DNA of 11,767 nt from Candidatus Gerdarchaeota archaeon (GTDB taxonomy: Archaea; Asgardarchaeota; Heimdallarchaeia; JABLTI01): NCBI GenBank assembly GCA_016839405.1, contig JAEOUJ010000018.1, positions 1 to 11,767 of the forward strand, written 5' to 3'. Positions within the stretch are counted from its first letter, which is position 1. Each line of letters begins with the position of its first letter. The translations under genes and the position numbers were made by a program. Positions 1 to 6,100 of the stretch are shown here, piece after piece. The notes under the pieces were generated by a model. It was not told where the DNA came from. It did no database searches and saw nothing but the letters and a program-made list of their open reading frames with translations.

Positions 1-480
1 AAACATCTACTTACTGATGGTAGAGAAAACTTCACTGATTTAGCTTTGAAATTTGTTTGGTCTAATCCAAATGTTCATGTTGCATTATCAGGAATGACCA
101 ATGAACAAATGCTTGATGATAATTTAATCATTGCGAACGGTAATAGCACTGAATTAACAAGAGACGAATTCATTAAAGCTAAGAAAATTGAAACGAAATT
201 CAAAGAACTAACAGATATTATATGCACAAATTGTAACTATTGTATGCCATGCCCAAATGAAGTTAATATACCATTTGCATTTAGAGCAATGGTTTGGGCT
301 CAAGTCTATGGTCAAATAGATCGAGCAAAAATGAACTATTCAAAAATTGGTGAAAAAGGTTGGCCTCCAGGTAAACAGGCTAAAGAATGTATTGAGTGTG
401 GCGAATGTGAACCAAAATGCCCACAGAAAATACCAATTATTGAACAATTAAAGAAAGCACATGAATTATTAACAAGCTAG
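1..480 (+). CDS. Aldo/keto reductase with C-terminal 4Fe-4S ferredoxin motifs (3' part)
   Basis: The reading frame is open from the first base to TAG at 478-480, so this is the last 159 residues of a longer protein whose start lies outside the window. Counting from the window edge, residues 15-40 (KFVWSNPNVHVALSGM and onward) match the end of an aldo/keto reductase barrel, where the segment before the tail reads xxVxxxxxGM. Two cysteine clusters follow. C75, C78, C81 and C84 are followed by Pro (CxxCxxCxxxCP), and C130, C133, C136 and C140 are again followed by Pro. This pattern suggests two 4Fe-4S clusters. By family knowledge (COG1453-type oxidoreductases) such proteins are cytoplasmic and couple NAD(P)H-linked carbonyl/alcohol chemistry to iron-sulfur electron transfer, typically in anaerobes. 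The substrate cannot be read from the sequence. A hairpin terminator lies 13 bases after the stop, so the gene ends its own transcript. Confidence 0.88.
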   Translation, partial: KHLLTDGRENFTDLALKFVWSNPNVHVALSGMTNEQMLDDNLIIANGNSTELTRDEFIKAKKIETKFKELTDIICTNCNYCMPCPNEVNIPFAFRAMVWAQVYGQIDRAKMNYSKIGEKGWPPGKQAKECIECGECEPKCPQKIPIIEQLKKAHELLTS

Positions 481-493
481 TTAGTTGCAGGAC

Positions 494-540
494 AAAGAAA
501 TGATTAAAAGACTAAACAAGTCAAAATCATTTCTTTTTTT
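494..540 (+). terminator. Hairpin terminator after the aldo/keto reductase gene
   Basis: A perfect 12-bp inverted repeat, AAAGAAATGATT at 494-505 and AATCATTTCTTT at 525-536, is followed by an unbroken T run to 540. Inside the loop a second 4-bp stem is possible (GACT 510-513 with AGTC 519-522). The stem is AT-rich, but its length and the T tract make an intrinsic terminator likely. It separates the reductase from the GNAT gene. Confidence 0.75.
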
Positions 541-553
541 ATTTAATAATTAT

Positions 554-560
554 GAGGTGA
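554..560 (+). promoter_or_regulatory. Ribosome binding site for the GNAT gene at 567
   Basis: GAGGTGA ends six bases before the ATG at 567. It is complementary to the conserved 3' end of 16S rRNA and fixes this start. Confidence 0.7.
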
Positions 561-566
561 GCTTTT

Positions 567-1448
567 ATGAAATATGAAATAAAAACATATCAGGAAGAAT
601 TTTTAGATGAGATTTATGAAGTGGGAGTAGAAGCTCTAAAAGATTGGACATTTGAAGCTCAAACTCCAATAGTTTCTCTTAAAGAAGCATATTCACAACC
701 TGATTTTGACCCAGAAACAAGATTATATGCATTTAGAGATGGGAAAATGGTTGGTTTCGTTGTTTCAAGAGTTTTAGGAGAAATCGACGGAAAAATAAAA
801 GCAGATATAAGTTATCCACGAATATTGAAAGGACATGAAGATGCATTTGATTTATTATTTGATAAGGTTATTAATGTTTTAAAATCAAAGGATATCCAAA
901 TTGCTAGAACAACTGCTTCTGAAAAATGGCCTAATACTATTGAAACACTTGAAAAGCTTGGTTACAATTATGATTCTGATAGGTATCATTTGTATAACTT
1001 AGAAATAGAAAAATATGATATAGATAAATCACTGAAAATAGATGAAATATCTGAATATAATCATGAGAAGGACAAAGAACAAGTAGCTGATTTTATAATA
1101 AATCTCAGAGGAATAGATAAAGATCGAGCAAATTCCTATTTAGATTCAATTGTGACTATTTATGCTGATGAGATTTTTCTACATATTATTGCTCGTAGAA
1201 AGAACAAAATCATTTCACGGTTAATGTGTACACGTATTTTTGATGATACTGGAAATTTCTACTTTTCAGGCGAAGATGATTCGCTTGATAAAGAAATTTT
1301 AGCGAAAGCTATTCCAAAACTTAAAGATAAAGGAATTAAGAATCTTAATTTGTTTCTTACAAAGGAAAACTTGAAACATGAAAAGAGATACAAAAATCTT
1401 GGATTTAAAAAAGAAGGAAAAATTTCACTGTATGAAAAAGAAATTTAA
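567..1448 (+). CDS. Two-domain GNAT-like N-acetyltransferase
   Basis: This 293-residue protein is about twice the length of a single GNAT domain and appears to hold two. In the N-terminal half, residues 52-69 (RLYAFRDGKMVGFVVSRV) look like GNAT strands 2-4, residues 83-108 are where the acetyl-CoA loop and its helix should lie, and residues 126-133 (ETLEKLGY) match the usual LxxxGF ending. The acetyl-CoA loop is a poor match to Q/RxxGxG/A. The C-terminal half repeats the plan: residues 205-224 as strands and 273-290 (KRYKNLGFKKEGKISLYE) as the terminal GF-containing motif. By family knowledge it would be a cytoplasmic enzyme moving an acyl group from acyl-CoA to an amine, but the substrate is unknown. 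The ATG start is fixed by GAGGTGA six bases upstream. The VOC gene begins about 25 bases after the stop and is probably co-transcribed. Confidence 0.8.
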   Translation: MKYEIKTYQEEFLDEIYEVGVEALKDWTFEAQTPIVSLKEAYSQPDFDPETRLYAFRDGKMVGFVVSRVLGEIDGKIKADISYPRILKGHEDAFDLLFDKVINVLKSKDIQIARTTASEKWPNTIETLEKLGYNYDSDRYHLYNLEIEKYDIDKSLKIDEISEYNHEKDKEQVADFIINLRGIDKDRANSYLDSIVTIYADEIFLHIIARRKNKIISRLMCTRIFDDTGNFYFSGEDDSLDKEILAKAIPKLKDKGIKNLNLFLTKENLKHEKRYKNLGFKKEGKISLYEKEI

Positions 1449-1461
1449 TTTTGCTAATATT

Positions 1462-1466
1462 GAGGT
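1462..1466 (+). promoter_or_regulatory. Ribosome binding site deciding a TTG start for the VOC gene
   Basis: GAGGT lies seven bases before TTG at 1474. No comparable site precedes the frame's first ATG at 1378, which is inside the upstream gene. The site therefore favours TTG 1474, or less likely ATG 1489. Confidence 0.5.
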
Positions 1467-1473
1467 AAGAAAA

Positions 1474-1842
1474 TTGTTAGAAATAGCTATGAATCAAATA
1501 AATGTAACTGATTTGGATAAAGCAATTAAGTGGTATACTGAAAAACTTGGTTTTGAAGTATCAAAAGATCATCATTATCCACCACAAGCTGTTGATTTAG
1601 TTCAAAAAGGACCAATTAGATTACTTTTATATAAAGTAGAAAAAAGTGTTCAAATTGATTATCCCAATGTCAATCAATCAATTATAATTTTTCAAACAAA
1701 AGATTTGATAAAAACAATGAAAATAATGAAAGAAAAGGGTGTTGAATTAATTTATCCAGAAGCAGTTAAGTTTCCAGCAGGATTATTTAATGCATTTAAA
1801 GATCCTTTTGGTAATGTTCATGAAATAGTTCAATTGGATTAA
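1474..1842 (+). CDS. VOC family protein (glyoxalase/bleomycin-resistance fold)
   Basis: The 122-residue product has the typical single VOC-chain length. Residues 9-28 read INVTDLDKAIKWYTEKLGFE, the classic VxDLDxAxxFYxxxLGF opening. Residues 106-120 read NAFKDPFGNVHEIVQ, the classic closing DPxGNxxExxQ. The frame runs back to ATG 1378, but that start would overlap the GNAT gene and add sequence unlike the family. TTG 1474 has a GAGGT site and completes the first beta strand; ATG 1489 would cut it short. By family knowledge these proteins act as glyoxalases, dioxygenases, epimerases or antibiotic-binding/modifying proteins. Aligning the motifs by eye, the usual first histidine is M6 and the second ligand position is I70, leaving only E117, so classical metal catalysis is doubtful. 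A binding role is possible. The gene sits in a run of resistance-like families and ends inside a hairpin. Confidence 0.82.
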   Translation: MLEIAMNQINVTDLDKAIKWYTEKLGFEVSKDHHYPPQAVDLVQKGPIRLLLYKVEKSVQIDYPNVNQSIIIFQTKDLIKTMKIMKEKGVELIYPEAVKFPAGLFNAFKDPFGNVHEIVQLD

Positions 1843-1868
1843 TAGCTAGTTTAATCCAATTCCTTTTA
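1832..1868 (+). terminator. Hairpin terminator overlapping the VOC stop codon
   Basis: An 11-bp perfect inverted repeat (1832-1842 with 1851-1861, arm AATTGGATTAA) has an 8-base loop and is followed by a T-rich stretch (CCTTTTATTTTC). The stop codon TAA is part of the left arm. It probably ends the GNAT-VOC transcript. Confidence 0.65.
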
Positions 1869-1885
1869 TTTTCTATTTGTAGAAA

Positions 1886-1891
1886 TATAAT
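1886..1891 (+). promoter_or_regulatory. Candidate -10 element upstream of the second GNAT gene
   Basis: A perfect TATAAT follows the VOC terminator and would place a transcription start about 20 bases before the ATG at 1920, with AAGGG (1909-1913) six bases before that start as ribosome site. No convincing -35 box is visible, and AT-rich DNA yields such matches by chance. Confidence 0.35.
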
Positions 1892-1919
1892 TCAAATATA
1901 AACAACTTAAGGGTAAAAA

Positions 1920-2390
1920 ATGAATTTAAAATTTCGAGAACTTACTTTCGAAGATTTACCCCAAATAAAAAAATTATCTGATTCTATGGGAATGTTAAAT
2001 GATCCAAAAATTGGAGATGTTGCAGAACCATTAATTAAAGATCCGCTATGCACACTTTATGGTGCTTTTCTTGAGGATAAATTAGTAGGTGTTGGGGGTT
2101 TAATGCAAAAAACCAAACAATTAGCTTGGATTGAAGATATTCGTGTTCATGGAAAATTTCAGAAGAAAGGTATTGGTACTGCACTTTTTAATTATGGTGA
2201 GCAACTCGCTAGAGAGCAGAATTATCCTAGAGTTGGTTATCAAACAGTAACTGAGAACAAAGGATCTTGTCGAATTGGTGAAAAACTAGGTTTTACAAGA
2301 AGTCATGAAATGGTTTCATTCTTCTTCATTAGATATGATTATTTAAAAGGAAAAATTGATGATTATCCTGACATAAAAAAACACCCATAG
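1920..2390 (+). CDS. GNAT family N-acetyltransferase (first part of a frame-split gene)
   Basis: The 156-residue reading frame holds a complete-looking GNAT domain. Residues 47-62 form the GAFLEDKLVGVGG hairpin. Residues 70-89 carry WIEDIRVHGKFQKKGIGTAL, including the acetyl-CoA loop Q81-K-K-G84-I-G86. N113, S116 and LGF at 123-125 give the motif-B region. By family knowledge it acetylates an unknown small molecule or protein amine in the cytoplasm. The frame stops at TAG 2388-2390, directly after an A7 run at 2375-2381. A -1 shift in that run joins it to an open frame ending at 2782, giving a protein of about 287 residues, close to the two-domain GNAT at 567-1448. The 156-residue form may be functional alone, be one of two products, or result from a mutation or sequencing error. 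Confidence 0.82.
   Translation: MNLKFRELTFEDLPQIKKLSDSMGMLNDPKIGDVAEPLIKDPLCTLYGAFLEDKLVGVGGLMQKTKQLAWIEDIRVHGKFQKKGIGTALFNYGEQLAREQNYPRVGYQTVTENKGSCRIGEKLGFTRSHEMVSFFFIRYDYLKGKIDDYPDIKKHP
2375..2381 (+). other. A7 slippery heptamer, possible -1 frameshift site
   Basis: In the zero frame the sequence reads ATA AAA AAA CAC, which contains A AAA AAA in the X XXY YYZ register used for -1 slippage. Slipping back one base leads into the open frame TPIEIALELL and onward to 2782. Zero-frame translation stops nine bases after the heptamer. No stimulatory hairpin was found downstream, and no Shine-Dalgarno-like sequence lies at the usual 10-14 bases upstream (an AAGGA lies about 25 bases upstream). 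Transcriptional slippage or an indel error at the homopolymer are equally possible. Confidence 0.45.
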
Positions 2391-2500
2391 AAATAGCTTT
2401 AGAATTACTTCAAGATATACCAAATGGACCAAAAAATGAGATAAATATTGGCTGGGCTTATGCCCCATTAACTCTTGAGTATTTTCAAAAAGAACCAAGA

Positions 2501-2782
2501 ATGAAGTTTTTTTTTGAAGATAAAACGGTATTAATGGAAATTAGAGATACAAGTATAGTTACTGGTGAAATTGCTGCTGTAAAAGGAATTCTATATGGTT
2601 CAAATGAGAATGTTGCTAAATTAGTGAAAGGTTTTCTTAAAAGAAATCATGATCCAAAGGTGATGATACTTATTCTATGTCCAAAAGAATTATCAGAAGA
2701 AGTACTAAAAACAGGATTTAAGAACGCTGAAGTACAGACAGGGAATCATAATATAGTTGTTCTTTTCACAAAAGACCTATGA
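2501..2782 (+). CDS. C-terminal GNAT-like domain, continuation of the split gene
   Basis: The ATG at 2501 would give 93 residues, but the same frame is open without an ATG back to 2372, just after a TGA at 2369. The unread upstream part encodes about 40 protein-like residues (TPIEIALELLQDIPNGPKNE, then INIGWAYAPLTLEYFQKEPR). There is no good ribosome binding site before 2501, so independent translation is poorly supported. Residues 8-33 of the 93 look like GNAT strands, and the segment CPKELSEEVLKTGFKNAEV resembles the terminal GNAT motif ending in GF. It is most simply the second domain of the protein begun at 1920. A T9 run at 2507-2515 is a second place where slippage or sequencing errors could occur. 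If no frameshifting happens this is a pseudogene remnant. Confidence 0.5.
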   Translation: MKFFFEDKTVLMEIRDTSIVTGEIAAVKGILYGSNENVAKLVKGFLKRNHDPKVMILILCPKELSEEVLKTGFKNAEVQTGNHNIVVLFTKDL

Positions 2783-2821
2783 AATTTATAAAAAGGATTT
2801 CTACAATCTAATATAATAGAA

Positions 2822-3433
2822 ATGAAAACTATCAATGATAAAAATTGGCAAGCTTTACATCCTGTTGAAGTTAAGAAGCTCCTAGATAATCTACCAATAC
2901 CATGGTGGATTGCTGGTGGGTGGGGTATAGATTTATTTATTGGAAAACAAACTCGCAGCCATTTAGACATAGATGTACTAATTTTAAGAAAAGATCAATT
3001 TATTATTAAGGAGTTTTTATCTGAGTGGCTACTCTATAAAACGAATCAACCAGGATTATTACTTTGGGATCAAGAAGAATTTCTAGAAATTGGTGTTAAC
3101 AGTGTTTGGTGTAAAAAAAATGAACAATCACCATGGTTGATGGAAATAATATTTATGGATTCAGCAGATAATGAATGGTTTTATCGACGAGAGTCAAAAA
3201 TACGTGGCACTATAAATCAACTAGGTAATATGTCAAAAGATAATATACCATTTCTTATTCCTGAAATTCAAATTTTATTTAAGGCTAAAAGATATTTTAT
3301 AGCAAAAAATGAACAAGATTTTCAGAATGTTTTGCCATTATTATCTGAACTACAAAAGCAATGGCTCATTAAGTCATTAAGTATAGAATTTCCAAATGGT
3401 CATAAATGGATAGATGATATTAAATGTTTTTAA
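2822..3433 (+). CDS. Aminoglycoside 2''-adenylyltransferase-like nucleotidyltransferase
   Basis: The 203-residue protein matches the family around ANT(2'') (Pfam Aminoglyc_resit) over its full length. Residues 28-37 read WWIAGGWGID, the glycine-rich nucleotide-binding turn. Residues 45-51 read RSHLDID, giving the metal-binding pair D49 and D51. E108 in LMEIIF is a plausible third acidic residue. Residues 142-160 (IPFLIPEIQILFKAKRYFI) followed by DF and WL (181-182) match the family's conserved C-terminal helices. By family knowledge the enzyme transfers AMP from ATP to a hydroxyl of a small molecule; the known members inactivate aminoglycosides. Resistance cannot be concluded from sequence, because many relatives are uncharacterised. 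A TATAAT lies only four bases before the ATG and AAGGA 24 bases before it, so how translation starts is unclear. It follows the split GNAT gene by 39 bases. Confidence 0.82.
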   Translation: MKTINDKNWQALHPVEVKKLLDNLPIPWWIAGGWGIDLFIGKQTRSHLDIDVLILRKDQFIIKEFLSEWLLYKTNQPGLLLWDQEEFLEIGVNSVWCKKNEQSPWLMEIIFMDSADNEWFYRRESKIRGTINQLGNMSKDNIPFLIPEIQILFKAKRYFIAKNEQDFQNVLPLLSELQKQWLIKSLSIEFPNGHKWIDDIKCF

Positions 3434-3484
3434 TAAATAAAAGATATAAATTCTAGAGCTTTTTAAAAGACCGTTGATGATAAA

Positions 3485-3760
3485 ATGACCAAATATATCC
3501 TTAAGAAAATGGCTCGATTACATTGTGCTCGTGGCTCTAAAAGGTGCAAAATTTGTAAGGAATACTCAAAAGAAAAGAAATGGGCTTTATTAGATATCGC
3601 TCCATCAAAGAATCCAACAGCTGCAAGACCAATGATTGAAATAGAAATTGATGGCAAAATGGTTTTTCTAACATATGATGTATTAAAATACTTTGATAAA
3701 AAGATAGAAGCAATTGAATATGTTAAAGAAAAGAATTTGGTTATTGAATTAATTGATTAG
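3485..3760 (+). CDS. Small cysteine-containing protein of unknown function
   Basis: This 91-residue protein is not recognised. H13, C14, C21 and C24 (HCARGSKRCKIC) could bind a metal or a cluster. The N-terminal 35 residues are strongly basic, with many Lys and Arg. Residues 50-70 (MIEIEIDGKMVFLTYDVLKYF) look like a beta hairpin and helix. There is no signal peptide or membrane segment. A TAA at 3464-3466 in the same frame limits the start, and no clear ribosome site precedes ATG 3485. The frame is on the same strand as its neighbours, 51 bases after the nucleotidyltransferase gene. Codon use looks like that of the neighbours, which supports a real gene. No function is proposed. Confidence 0.6.
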   Translation: MTKYILKKMARLHCARGSKRCKICKEYSKEKKWALLDIAPSKNPTAARPMIEIEIDGKMVFLTYDVLKYFDKKIEAIEYVKEKNLVIELID

Positions 3761-3877
3761 GAACTTATTATGATTTTTTTGTAATTATATAAACAAAATA
3801 CTATTACTGTAAAATTAAGTAACTCACAAATTGAATATGAGAGTAATTTTAATTAAAAAAGTGAAAACCCGCATTTC

Positions 3878-3883
3878 TATACT
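3878..3883 (+). promoter_or_regulatory. Candidate -10 element before the CoA-activase operon
   Basis: TATACT lies 20 bases before ATG 3904 and would give a very short leader. No good -35 box or ribosome site is visible. The rest of the 143-base gap (3761-3903) contains a T7 run near 3775-3780 and a weak bulged inverted repeat (TAAAATT/AATTTTA arms near 3812 and 3847), but nothing else that can be supported. Confidence 0.25.
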
Positions 3884-3903
3884 TAATTGGACAGTGCTAG
3901 TAG

Positions 3904-5013
3904 ATGATAAAAGAATACCAAAAGAATAAAAAGAAAAAAGTTGGTATTCCAAGGGGATTGATTTATTATCATTATCCAAAATTATTTCAAACATTTTTTG
4001 AAAAACTTGATGCTGAAGTTATAATTTCAAAAGAAAGCACAAAGACAATGTTATTAAAAGCATTGAAATTTTCTTCCGATGAAGAATGCTTTTCTGGTAA
4101 AGTATTTTTAGGACATATTATTGATTTAATGGATAGAGTAGATTATTTATTTTTACCAAAATTTCATGGTATGCATAAATACAAAGTTAATTGTCCAAAA
4201 TTCATTGGTTTACCAGATGTTATAAAAGCAATTTTTGATGATCTTCCTGAAATTATTTCACCATATCATTCAAGAACAAAAAAGCATCATCGAAAATTAC
4301 ATTTATTAATTGAAGTTTTTAAAGTTGGTTGGATTTTTACAAAAAATCCTTTTAAGATTCTTTTTGCATTAAGAGAGGGAATAAAAGCTCACAAGAAACA
4401 TGAAAATAATATTAGATGGTCAAAAACTAAACTACAAGAATGGGAACTAGAAGTAGATAAAATTAAAAATTTTGAGAAAGTGAAAATCGCGCTTTTAGGA
4501 CATGCTTATGTTTTAGAAGATCCTATTCTATCATTTGAAGTTAAAGAAAGGCTTCAAAAAATGGGAGTAAATATAATTACTTCTGAAGAAATGCCTATGG
4601 ATTTAATTGAAGACCAAATGAGAAAATTACATAGCACATTATATTTTCAAGAAGAACGCAGTATTGTAGGAACAGCCCTATATTTCCTTGATAATGAAAA
4701 AATTGATGGTATTTTACAATTGATTCCATTTCCTTGTGGACCTACTGCTGTTTCAAGTGAGATTATCTTGCGACATGCAAAAAGAAATGATAACATTCCA
4801 CTAATTCAATTAATGATTGATGATAACACGGGGGAAGCAGGATTTGTTACACGCATTGAAGCTTTTGTTATGACTATGAAACGTAAGAAATTATTACAAT
4901 ACAGAAAAGACTATCATAAAAGTAATTATGGAAAAAAAATAGCTGAAACAGAAACTCATGAATATAAAACTATTGAATCAACAAAAATAAAAGAGGAGGG
5001 ATTATATAGATGA
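3904..5013 (+). CDS. Acyl-CoA dehydratase activase-related protein (DUF2229/COG3580-like)
   Basis: This 369-residue protein opens with the family's signature KVGIPRGLIYYHYPKLFQTF (residues 12-31). Three conserved cysteines, C62 (DEECFSGK), C97 (NCPKFIGLPD) and C278 (PFPCGPT), sit where relatives of 2-hydroxyacyl-CoA dehydratase subunits bind a 4Fe-4S cluster. The end (residues 310-330, GEAGFVTRIEAFVMTMKRKKL) recurs in the next protein, which shows the two are homologous. By family knowledge these proteins accompany an HgdC-type ATPase and are thought to take part in ATP-driven low-potential electron transfer; the reaction is not established. Residues 121-185 are basic and variable. The start has no clear ribosome site. 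The stop TGA overlaps the next ATG as ATGA, which indicates translational coupling, and a strong ribosome site for the next gene lies near the 3' end of this gene. Confidence 0.85.
   Translation: MIKEYQKNKKKKVGIPRGLIYYHYPKLFQTFFEKLDAEVIISKESTKTMLLKALKFSSDEECFSGKVFLGHIIDLMDRVDYLFLPKFHGMHKYKVNCPKFIGLPDVIKAIFDDLPEIISPYHSRTKKHHRKLHLLIEVFKVGWIFTKNPFKILFALREGIKAHKKHENNIRWSKTKLQEWELEVDKIKNFEKVKIALLGHAYVLEDPILSFEVKERLQKMGVNIITSEEMPMDLIEDQMRKLHSTLYFQEERSIVGTALYFLDNEKIDGILQLIPFPCGPTAVSSEIILRHAKRNDNIPLIQLMIDDNTGEAGFVTRIEAFVMTMKRKKLLQYRKDYHKSNYGKKIAETETHEYKTIESTKIKEEGLYR
4993..4999 (+). promoter_or_regulatory. Internal ribosome binding site for the second activase-related gene
   Basis: GAGGAGG lies inside the end of the upstream gene, ten bases before ATG 5010. 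Together with the ATGA overlap it supports coupled translation at this start. Confidence 0.65.
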
Positions 5014-6098
5014 TTACATACCCACCATTCGGAGCATCAGGTTATACATTCTTGGCAGGTTTAAAAGACATAGGACGCAATGATTTTATTCATCTTCCCA
5101 GGCCAACAAAGAAAATGATTGCAATAGGTGTTGCTCACAGTCCTGAGACTATTTGTACCCCTTTGAAATATTGTGTTGGAGCATTAGCAACTGGTATTGA
5201 AATGGGAGCTGATGAAATAGTTTTTCCATCTGGTACAGGAACATGTAGATTTAGTTTGTATTATGAAATGATACGCTTAATACTTGAGGATATGGGTTAT
5301 GATAACATGAAATTCTATACTTTTGATTATCATGAACCATTTGAAATTCTTAGATTGTTCAAAAGAATTAGCAATAATAAATCATATTTTGAGGTTTTTT
5401 CTGCATTACTTCGTGCAGGCATTCGAAATCGCTTAATTGATGATGTAGATGAACAATTAAATTACTATCGAGCTTTTGAGATTGAAAAAGGTACAGCTGA
5501 AAGAACTGCTGATAAATTATATCAAGAGATAATTAATACTAGGAGAAGAAGAGCCTTAACAAATTTAAGGAAAAATATTCCAAGATTTTTTAAAGAAAAT
5601 GTAGAAATAAAACAAGTTAAAAACCCAGTTAAAGTTGTGGTTGTAGGAGAAATTTATGCTGTACTTGAACCAGGGATGAATCAAGATATAAACAGACGAA
5701 TAAATGAATTAGGTGTAGTAGCAAAAACAGGAGTTACTTTGCGAAAATATACAGACATAGGTGCGAAAATAAATCCCTTTATAAAAGAACCTCACAAAAT
5801 TGCTGCAAAAGCAGCAAAGAAGTACTTACCTCATTATTGTGGAGGAGATGCTCAACATACAGTTGGAGATGCAATTCTCTATAAAAAGAAAGGATGGGAT
5901 GGATTAATACAATTATATCCTTTCACATGTATGCCTGAATTAATGGCTAAAGAAATTCTACCAAAAATACAACAAGAAATTGGTATGCCTAAATATTCTC
6001 TAGTTTTTGATGAAAAAGCTGATGGAGCAGCAATACAAACCCGATTGGAAGCTTTCATCAACATGCTAAAAAGGAAGAAACTTAAGGAAAGTAATTGA
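5010..6098 (+). CDS. Acyl-CoA dehydratase activase-related protein (COG3581-like)
   Basis: The 362-residue protein matches the partner family of the previous gene. Residues 3-17 (TYPPFGASGYTFLAG) and 43-53 (HSPETICTPLK) are typical. Candidate cluster ligands are C49, C55, C79 (SGTGTCRF), C277 (HYCGG) and C307 (PFTCMPE). The PFTCMPE site and the ending TRLEAFINMLKRKKL (residues 344-358) match PFPCGPT and TRIEAFVMTMKRKKL in the upstream protein. The pair probably arose by duplication and may form a heterodimer holding one or more 4Fe-4S clusters. The extra cysteines here suggest a different cluster arrangement from the partner. No membrane segment or signal peptide is visible, so it should be cytoplasmic. 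The stop TGA overlaps a possible TTG start of the ATPase gene. Confidence 0.85.
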   Translation: MITYPPFGASGYTFLAGLKDIGRNDFIHLPRPTKKMIAIGVAHSPETICTPLKYCVGALATGIEMGADEIVFPSGTGTCRFSLYYEMIRLILEDMGYDNMKFYTFDYHEPFEILRLFKRISNNKSYFEVFSALLRAGIRNRLIDDVDEQLNYYRAFEIEKGTAERTADKLYQEIINTRRRRALTNLRKNIPRFFKENVEIKQVKNPVKVVVVGEIYAVLEPGMNQDINRRINELGVVAKTGVTLRKYTDIGAKINPFIKEPHKIAAKAAKKYLPHYCGGDAQHTVGDAILYKKKGWDGLIQLYPFTCMPELMAKEILPKIQQEIGMPKYSLVFDEKADGAAIQTRLEAFINMLKRKKLKESN

Positions 6099-6100
6099 AA

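Noticed and set aside
1378..1473. Upstream extension of the VOC protein from ATG 1378
   Set aside because: It would overlap the GNAT gene by 71 bases, lacks a ribosome site, and adds Lys-rich sequence not typical of the VOC family.
2812..2817. TATAAT just before the nucleotidyltransferase ATG as a promoter
   Set aside because: It is four bases from the start codon and lacks a -35 box; it would require a leaderless transcript, for which there is no other evidence.
2746..2970. Minus-strand open frame of 74 codons
   Set aside because: It lies opposite the end of the split GNAT gene and the start of the nucleotidyltransferase gene, and has no family signal.
3812..3855. Bulged inverted repeat before the activase operon as a riboswitch or operator
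   Set aside because: The pairing is short, AT-only in one arm and interrupted by a 5-base bulge, no better than expected in such AT-rich DNA.
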